The notes under the pieces: model-generated
The model's database searches: none
What the model was told of the DNA's origin: nothing
The model's input: only the letters and a program-made list of their open reading frames with translations
DNA from: Guadua angustifolia
Lineage: Eukaryota > Streptophyta > Magnoliopsida > Poales > Poaceae
Reading direction: 5' to 3'
NCBI GenBank assembly: GCA_036346375.1
Contig: CM070515.1
Coordinates: 14,096,423 to 14,160,422, forward strand
Length of the DNA: 64,000 nt
Part shown: positions 56,707 to 64,000 of the stretch, piece by piece
Position numbering within the stretch: the stretch's first letter is position 1
Layout: the number at the start of each line of letters is the position of its first letter
Program-made: the position numbers and the translations under genes

Positions 56707-57799
56707 TCATAAAACCCAATAAAATTATAATATTATAAAAATACTTTTTAAGACAAATCTACACATATAATTTTCATGTATCTAATTTAAATATTTAAAA
56801 GGATACATTAACAATCAAAGTTTTAAATGTTTAACTGTATCTATGTCTAAAACGATAGCTATATAGATAAGCACACTGTGTACGTGTTCTTGTTGATCAA
56901 GGCACACACCGGCCGGGCCGGAGTGAGTACACGTACGTACGTACGGTGCGGTAAGTAAAAGCGCACAGGACGTCCGATTGATACGCGTTTTCCATGAGCC
57001 GGCGTACGTTAACTAACTATTCCATCTTCCAAGTAAGTTGGCGCCGATCTCGACACGTCCCGGAAGCTGCGTACGTGCCCACGTACGCACAGCGACGTTT
57101 CCAGCCGGCCGGCCGGTGCCTGCTAAATTTGCCCACGAAAACGGCCGGATTGGCACGCAACGCACACCCACGTGACGTCGCAAAGCAACCGACCGCATCA
57201 GTGGTCTGCCGCGAACAAACGGACTGTTTCAGCTTTGTATTATCTAAAAATTAATTTTGAATTATAGTTACAGAGAAACTGATTCTCTAAAAACTAGAAT
57301 ATAAAAAATATATATAAAGTGGATTGTAGATTCTAGTGTATATGAGTAGGCTAGATTATGAGAATCAGATTCTAGAATCAAGGTGTTTTTTTATTCTGCT
57401 TTAGAGTCAGAATCCAAAATCAAAAGTTAAAACAAACAGGCCTAAAATAGCCATACAATTCGATCTGGTCCGCACAAGGATAGTTTTAATTGTCACTACT
57501 AGTCATCAACCGGTACATTCATATGGATTTGCATATGACAAATTAATCATTATATATTTATAGTTACAAAAAAGTTTTAAGACTTTTTTCCCGTGCTATT
57601 TTCTCACTCGGAAACTACTCACATTTCTAGGATGATTAGTGAATGATTGGAAAATCGTTCATAAAATGCATAATTTACTTTTATTTTTATATTCTTTACC
57701 TTATAATTCCATTAGTTAATACATTTGTTTCACAATATTAATGTAAGCCCACTAAACACACATATCAAGGAGGCATCAAATTTAATAAAGGATTTTGAT
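56707..57799. other. intergenic, no gene recognised
   Basis: A GC-richer patch (56,900-57,230) holds repeated ACGTACGT and GGCCGGCC palindromes but no supported coding sequence. 57,260-57,440 contains GATTCT/AGAATC repeats in both orientations, probably a decayed MITE. Confidence 0.35.
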
Positions 57800-57957
57800 A
57801 AACATCATCCGGATGTTTTTTTTCAAAAATCATCCAAAATGTGAACCGTTGGATGTATCAGTGATTTTGATGGATCTGATTTGAGTAATGGGCTCCAGAG
57901 TTTGATCCACCGGCTAGAAATTTGGATGATTTTTAACAACAAAACATCCGGTAGATC
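57800..57957. mobile_element. small MITE with CATCCGGATG ends
   Basis: ATCATCCGGATGTTTTTTTTC and AAAAATCATCCAAA at the left are inverted at the right as TTTGGATGATTTTTAAC and AAAACATCCGGTAGATCCC, giving about 35-bp inverted ends around 90 bp. Target duplication not clear. Confidence 0.6.
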
Positions 57958-59784
57958 CCTAGACACTTCCTTTAATAAATAGTTAATGAAATTATATCTG
58001 ACAAAAAGTTAGTGACATTGGACCCATGTACCCCTTTTAAATTACATATTGCAACCACTTGACCAATTTTACAGCATTAAAGCAATACATACAGGAAATA
58101 TTGCAATAATTATGCTTTGCTTTTGATTTCGTTGATTGACATATATTGTAAAATATAACTTCACAAAAACTAGACTAATATTGAAAAATAGAAAGATAAA
58201 TTTGAAATTATATTTTTTATACTACTTATACCAACTTTTGGAGAAGTTTTATGCTAAAAAATTAACTTTAATAGGATTTTTGTTAGTAATGAAAAATTAT
58301 GTGTATATATAAATTAATTTAATTTTTGATTTCACATTGTATATATTTTGAGTTTAAATTTGAATTCCTTAACAATTCAAATTCATATTTTTATACTATA
58401 GAGTCGAAAATATTGGCAATTTGTACCAAATTTTGGAGTATTTTATGGTAAAATTAACTTCAATAGAGATTTTATTTTTGTTAGTTATGAAATACTATAT
58501 ATATATATATATTTACTATATGAATTTCAATTATTATATACATTGAGTTTAAATTTGTATATACATTGATTTATTTGATTTATTGCCGCTTAAATTCAAT
58601 TCAAATTTAGTTTTTTGTAATTTGAATATGTTTTAATTTCTCAAGTATTCGAATTCAATTCAATTCTAATATTGGATTTCTAGCTTTTCCTAAATATTAA
58701 GTTCCATTAATTTAATTTTTTATCACATAGTATATACATGTATTTGTTAGGTACAACAAATATGGACATAGAAACTAATTTTTTTCCCTGCTAGGAGGAA
58801 AGAGAATTGGATTTGCAGACATTAATTATTTATTGGATTAATACGGCCTGTGTCCATTACTACTTGAATAAGACTTTAAGATATTAATTAATCTAGGTGC
58901 TGGCAATTGTTTCAACCGGATCCCGGTATTCATGTGTTGACGTATCCCACTAGACCGGGGCTCTTAACTATTTGCCACTTTTATGCATGTGTTGAGCGTG
59001 TCGATGACTCATATTAATTGGCACTCCGTAAGAGTGGCAAATAGTTAATTATTCCCACTAGACCACATATCCAACCGGCCAGCATTATTTTTTCTTTGGA
59101 GTCCAATTCAATTTCAGCATGCACTCTACAATCCATCATGTGTACAAAGTTTCTATGGTTAAGATGATTTCTTTTATCCAATTAATCTAAGAATTTCTGG
59201 ATTTTTTCTTTTCTCCTATTAACGAGGTAATTTCTAGCCTTTGTCCCCCACCTAGTATTTAAGTTGGGTCTTCTATTAAAGTTGGGTCTTCTAAGAGGGC
59301 TGGCCGCCAGTAGAACTAAAAATACTCTAAGTAGTTGTTGTTCTGGCTATTGATGCGGCGCATTTGAGTATTACTTCTTCCAATCATATGTATGAAAAAG
59401 CATAGTAGCGTGAAGGTTTTCAATGACAAATATACTAATATCAGTTTTTTATTTCACAAATATAAAACTTTAAAAGTATGTTAGCGGTTAAAATTTTAAA
59501 AGACTGACCGCAATCGTTCTAAGTTTCGAACACGGTGATCAGTAAAAAATGACCGGAAGAAGTACGATAATACAAGTGCGCCATATACCGTATATGATCT
59601 CATAGTCAGCTGATCAGAATTATCAAAGCCTTTGTATATACTAGATATGTTAGCGCGGTGCACGCCGTGCCACACCGCGCCGACCATTACGAGCCAAGCA
59701 AAAAAAATCACATGAGTTTTGGAGAACTAATAGGGAAAATTGATAAATATATAATTTCAAAAGTTTCGAGTAAATGTCTGAAAA
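57958..59784. other. very AT-rich stretch, no gene
   Basis: Apart from the hairpin at 58,945-59,064, this is AT-rich sequence with runs such as (AT)n at 58,497-58,512 and repeated GAGTTTAAATTTG phrases. No coding frame of note. Confidence 0.4.
58945..59064. repeat. perfect-stem hairpin between two direct repeats
   Basis: TTAACTATTTGCCACT (58,964-58,979) is the exact inverse of AGTGGCAAATAGTTAA (59,033-59,048), with the stem extending imperfectly. The flanks carry a direct repeat TCCCACTAGACC (58,945-58,956 and 59,053-59,064). May be a tiny transposon relic or a hairpin RNA; no further support. Confidence 0.5.
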
Positions 59785-60345
59785 AATGACGTGCTAAAAA
59801 ATAAATTCCGAAAGCTCCGAAGGGTCCATGCAAAAGCTGGAGTGCCTATTTGTAACGACGTGCTAAAAATAAATTTCGTAAGCTCCGAAGAGTCCATGCA
59901 AAAACTGGAGTGCCTCCCTGTACGAAACGATGTGGTAAAAATAATCTTCGGAACCTTTGGAGGGTTTGCGCAAATATTTGAATGTCTCTACGAAAAAATG
60001 GGACGCCAAAAAACAAACGAAAGAAGTCTCGGGAGTCTTCTAGGAAAAAAAAATTAGGCTATCTTGTAATCTCTGAGAATTTCCGAAGGAAAAATGGGCA
60101 ATGATGTTTTTTTGGTCCCCTTTTCAGAGGAAAACGGAGAACGATGTGCTAAAAATAATTTTTAGAAGCTTTGGAGGGCTTGCGCAAATATTTGAGTGCC
60201 TCTCAAAAAAAATGAGGCACCAAAAAAATAAATGAAAGAAGCCTTGGGGGCCCTTTTAGGAAAAAAAATTTGTCTATCTCGTAATCTCAGGAATTTCCAG
60301 GAAAACCGACAATGATGTAGTTTTATTTTTTGGACCCTTTTTTGG
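59785..60345. repeat. diverged tandem repeats
   Basis: A 64-bp unit (GTGCTAAAAA-TAAATT, AGCTCCGAAG.GTCCATGCAAAA, CTGGAGTGCCT) occurs at about 59,791 and 59,859. A longer unit of about 205 bp (TTTGGAGGG.TTGCGCAAATATTTGA, then AAGAAG.C.TCGGG/TTGGGG) occurs at about 59,930 and 60,140. Related phrases continue to 60,560 (GAATTTC..GGCC, TTTTTGGA). No protein family recognised in any frame. Confidence 0.65.
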
Positions 60346-60639
60346 GGAAACCGGAATTTCTGGGGCACTACACTGACTACAGTAGCTTTGTGGGCTTTAA
60401 AAAACGACTAATATGTAATTTTAAGAAATTTCAGGCCCCTTCTTGGTAAAGAACTGAAGTTTTGGGATCCTTTCCACATAATAAACACGTTAATCTATAA
60501 TTCAAACAAATTCCAAGGGCCTTTTTGGAAAATACACAGAAGTTTCGAGGGCCTCTTCGTAAGGAAAGGATCATCCTGTAATTTCGGGCTTTGTCGGGTG
60601 GTCTTTCGCAAAAAAACACGTGGCCGTGACACTCGTCGC

Positions 60640-60740
60640 ACGATCGAAAATCGCGCGGGGTGTGATGAGCAGGATTCGAACTCACAACCGATGGCACGAG
60701 TGCAAGAGACGTTACTGTTGCGCCGCGGGAGCGTTACTGC
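60640..60740 (-). repeat. tRNA-derived (SINE-like) sequence
   Basis: On the minus strand GGTTGTGAGTTCGAATCCTG contains a good B box (GTTCGAATCC). An upstream CGCGGCGCAACAGTAACG is a poor A-box candidate. No full cloverleaf is visible. Confidence 0.35.
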
Positions 60741-61409
60741 CAACTAACGGCAATAAAATATATGAATTGTATAAGAGGATAAGCAATGTGGGCGACGTGG
60801 CTCAATGACTTGCACGCCGTACGAACGGCAGATCGCGCTGGCGCCCGCGCGTGACACTACGTGGCCACATCACCTCGAAGATGGCATGGTGTGCGGAGGG
60901 AGCCATAAAACTCCAAGGTTTATATACGGTAGTATGCTATTTTCTGAGAAAGATATAATCTGTATTTTGCATTTGTAGACAATGTTGAGGCGCTCAAGGA
61001 CACATCATAGCACAATTTTTAATAGTACTCAGCCCGTTCATGATTTCTCTTGTAACTGCTCACTACTACAAAAAAACTCATATTAAACCCCTGGTCACTG
61101 ACGTTTTTCAAAAACTATCTATGATCGGGGATCATCACTAACGATTTTATACAAAAATAGTCAGTGATGAGTGCCATGCTGATCATAGACGGCTTTGAGA
61201 TAAAAACGTCTGTGATGTGCCCCTCATCACAGACCATTTTTTGCATAACAGATGATTTTAACCAAAAACCGTCTGTAATAAACTTTTCTTAGAAATAAGT
61301 GCAGACAGCTCTGACCTCCTCTGTGTTTTTATAGTTTCTTAAGCTATTTTTGAGGTGATTGTGATTGAGAGGCAATCTGGTGAAAAAAACACTTAGATTT
61401 AGAAGTGTG

Positions 61410-61860
61410 ATTGTAGATCCTTTTGTTCTAGATGATCTAATTTGCATTATATTCAAGATCTAGTTTGGTAAAGAGGGAAATGAAAATGGTTTAGATCTAC
61501 CATGGTATAGATACATTTGTTCTTTATGATCTAAAATAGTAATTGGTTTTAATTACATTATACTCAAGATGTAGCTAGTTAGGTACAAAGGAATTGAAGA
61601 TGGTAAGGTGATCTAATGTTAATAATTGGTTCTAATTACATTATATTCAAGATATAGCTTGGTAAATAGGTAATTGAAAATGATTTTGATCTAGCTAGGT
61701 GTAGATCCATTTGTTCTTTGTGATATAAAGTAGTAATTAATTTTAATTGCATTATTCTCAAAATGTAGCTAGCTATGTAAAGAGAGAATTGAAGATGTTG
61801 AGTTTGAATGTAGTGTGTGTATATCCATTTGTTCTTTGTGGTCTAAGGAGCTATATAGAT
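61410..61860. repeat. imperfect tandem repeats in the CACTA leader
   Basis: Four or so degenerate units of about 95-120 bp, each with TGTAGAT(C)CATTTGTTCTTTGTGAT, AATTACATTATA(C/T)TCAAGAT and AGCTAG.TAGGTA.A. Located between the subterminal region and the transposase. Confidence 0.65.
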
Positions 61861-62106
61861 TAATTGGCAAGTTTAAATATAACTTATATGTAGAATATTG
61901 TAGATCTGTTTGTTCTTTAGATCTAGCATACATGGTTCATGATTTAGGGTAAGGTTTAAGCTAGTTAATTTGTGCTCCAATTTAAGAATATATGCATGTG
62001 CACTTCTAGTGTACTTAATTCATTATTGAACACTTATTATGAGCACCGAGTATATTAATGGTGTTTCCACTTTTAAAAGAGCTACATAGTAGGATATATT
62101 AAACAA

Positions 62107-63303
62107 ATGGATGGAATTTATGCCTTATCCATGTATTGACTGTGAAAATCTAATAATGTTTCGAAACTTAGCGCAGATTGAAACATACTTGATTCTAAGG
62201 GGTTTCAAAAGAGGCATACATGTTGGACCAGTCATGGTGAAAACCAAATTATGCAAGAAGTAAGTAGTATTAACATTGTTGATGAAGTTAATAATACGCC
62301 GTATAATATCAACTGTGCTTTTGATGAGGATAGGTTTCACGATGACAATCTGGATCAGATGTTGCGCGATGCAGAAGGGAATCGTAATGAGCAGGAGTAT
62401 GTAAAATTCTAGGTTTGATAAACAACTCATAGAAACCTTTATTCCTGAGCTGTAAATCCAAATACACAAGATTGTCATCCGTGCTTGAACTACTGAAATT
62501 AAAGGTTTCTGAGGGAAACGAGTTGTCGACAACTACCTACAAAGCCAAGAAGGTTTTTTGTCACTTGGGAATAGAAGTAGAAAGAATACATGCATGCCCA
62601 AATAACTGTATCCTCTTCTGCAAAGAGTAGCATGTATATCTGGTGTGTAATACATCTCGGTATAAGCATAAAGATCAATCAGATGATGACAAAGAGGGCA
62701 TTGAAGTGGAGAAAGGATCTCCTACTAGGGTGATGTGGTATCTGCTTGTAATTCCCAGTTTGAAGCGTTTATTTGTAAACTCAAAGAAGGCAAAACTGCC
62801 TCGGTGGCACTCACATAAGCGTAAGAATGATAGAATGCTAAAGCACCCTATTGATTCCACCCAGTAGATAAACATCGATAGGAGGTTTCAAGAATTTGCT
62901 ACGGATCAAAGGAATATAAGATTTGGATTAAGCATGAATGGAATGAATCCTTTTAGTAACATGAGCAACCATCATAGTATTTGGCCCGTGAATGTCTGTA
63001 TGTACAACTTTCTTCCTTGGTTGTCTATGAAGCGGAAGTACATTTTACTGTCTATAATTATCCAAGACCTGAAACAATCTGAGAACGATATTGATGTGTG
63101 CCAATTTACTTATCCAATACCTAAAACAACCTGAGAACGATATTGATGTGTACCTAGCACAATTGGTGAAAGATCTGAAAACACTATGGGCTTCTGGGGT
63201 ACATGTATGGGATGCTCACCAACGAGAGTACTTCACTTTGTACTACCTATTATTATGCACCATAAATAATTATCCTACCCTTTTTAATCTCCCTAGCAGA
63301 TAG
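62107..63303 (+). pseudogene. CACTA TNP2-type transposase remnant
   Basis: Fragments in + order across frames: MEFMPYPCIDCENL, FRNLAQIETYLILRGFKRG, DDNLDQMLRDAEG, CNTSRYKHKDQSDDD, VIPSLKRLFVNSKKAKLPRW, NGMNPFSNMSNHHSIWPVNV, CMYNFLPWLSMKRKY, PENDIDVYLAQLVKDLKTLW and ASGVHVWDAH. These are the landmarks of the En/Spm TNP2-like transposase (transposase family tnp2). Stops, frame changes and a 51-bp internal duplication (around 63,070-63,150, repeating TGAGAACGATATTGATGTG) show that it is inactive. Confidence 0.85.
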
Positions 63304-63479
63304 AAATATTTCTCATCCCACAAATAAAGAAACCTTTTTTATTATTGATTTCCTTGTTCTAAACAATAAATGCAAAATTTACTTTCATTCTTTTTCTACG
63401 ACCGTCTGTAAATTATTGGTTTACCAACTTACCTAATCTATGAAGATCTAACACAACCTAATTCAAAAGAAGATGGTGT

Positions 63480-64000
63480 TCCCTCATTCCTCATCGTCGA
63501 ATGGATCTGATGAACCGAACATAGGAAAACTGAGACGCGGTCCAAGAGGGCTAAGTAAAATGCCCCAAAGCCGATATACCATCACAATGATCGATCCGCA
63601 GGATGAGCCTCTACCGCACCGCCTAAGGCAACGGTAGCATTCTGAATATTTTGCAGGATAGTTGGACGAGAAAGGGTCCCCATGACCTATCCATCATAGA
63701 AGTCGCTGACTGATGATGCGACAACCTGGTGACAGAATTTTTGCATCAATCAAGCTCCCCAAAAGACGTCATGCACACACTACAGCGGTCTGCTTTGCTA
63801 GTGGCGGAAAAGGTGTAGAAGAACTTCAAGAGCGTCCCTATCAATAATTATGTGAATAAGAAAATAACTCTGTTCCAGAAGTGCTGATTCATCACTGAAG
63901 ATGTGTGAGAATGATTTGTTGAAATAAATACAATGGAAGAATTCGTGTGTCAAAATGTAGCGCACAAGACCGTCCAAGCAAAAAATACCCACCCGCACAA
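63480..64000 (+). pseudogene. CACTA ORF1-like remnant
   Basis: Reads GSDEPNIGKLRRGPRGLSK, MPQSRYTITMIDPQDEPLPH then stop, and further on KNFKSVPINNYVNKK. The basic RRGP...LP..RYTIT pattern resembles the second conserved gene of grass CACTA elements. Decayed and cut by the window end. Confidence 0.5.

Larger units (their letters stand above)
61064..64000 (+). mobile_element. CACTA (En/Spm) element, left part
   Basis: Begins CACTACTACAAAAAAACTC, a classic CACTA terminus, followed by subterminal motifs (CATCACAGAC, CGTCTGTGATG, AACCGTCTGT) to about 61,290. These are the same repeat family as the CACTA end at 54.3-54.7 kb. After a repetitive leader come remnants of a TNP2-type transposase and an ORF1-like segment, both in + orientation. 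The right end lies beyond the window. Confidence 0.85.

Noticed and set aside
1..64000. A previously undescribed multi-gene system
   Set aside because: I looked for co-oriented unknown genes, clustered repeats with adjacent coding sequence, and biosynthetic neighbours. The neighbouring genes belong to unrelated known families and the repeats fit transposon ends or local duplications.

Overview
This is nuclear DNA from a grass (Poaceae). It carries a plastidial isoamylase 1 (sugary1-type) gene with 18 exons, GC-rich monocot exons, and dense grass-type transposons (hAT, CACTA, Stowaway, Tourist, Sirevirus-like and other Ty1-copia, L1-type LINE). I cannot name the species. Roughly a quarter of the window is genes or gene remnants; the rest is transposon-derived or unassigned intergenic sequence.

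Layout. 1-2,451: 3' end and LTR of a Sirevirus-like retroelement. 2,545-2,734: one orphan exon of an MRH1/MDIS-type receptor kinase. 3.6-16.5 kb: MITEs, a 1.8-kb tandem duplication carrying two halves of a LINE, and a short hAT with a perfect 8-bp target duplication. 16.5-18.0 kb: a decayed CW zinc finger/methyl-CpG-binding-domain gene. 19.4-25.7 kb: a tandem segmental duplication carrying two intact copies (223 and 221 codons) of a small plant gene; copy 1 has a hAT nearby, and copy 2 keeps the empty site. 27.1-31.1 kb: a DUO1-like MYB pseudogene split by a hAT that itself contains another hAT. 31.8-34.4 kb: a family 64 glycosyltransferase (GMT1/EPC1-like) head-to-head with a DnaJ-type cysteine-rich gene, with a hAT in the shared promoter. 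34.7-41.3 kb: the complete ISA1 gene. 41.3-46.0 kb: MITEs and a 1.18-kb tandem duplication. 46.0-52.5 kb: a degenerate Ty1-copia element with an internal 0.98-kb duplication and a hAT insertion. 52.5-61 kb: unassigned AT-rich DNA, a CACTA end, MITEs and a tiny LINE insertion. 61.06-64.0 kb: the left part of a CACTA element with a decayed TNP2-type transposase.

How it fits together. The functional core is ISA1 (starch debranching in plastids), the glycosyltransferase (Golgi sphingolipid glycosylation by homology), the DnaJ-type protein (plastid by its N-terminus) and the duplicated small gene. These genes are adjacent but share no evident pathway. Several other genes here are losing function (receptor-kinase exon, MBD, DUO1-like), which would fit a fractionating subgenome or unpressured paralogues; that is inference. 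Four kilobase-scale tandem duplications and at least five hAT insertions with 8-bp target duplications (four perfect, one with a single mismatch) dominate the structural history. I found no convincing unknown molecular system; the most striking discoveries are the nested hAT disruption of the DUO1-like gene, the hAT-split bidirectional promoter, and a set of hAT elements with similar ends but different subterminal motif arrays.
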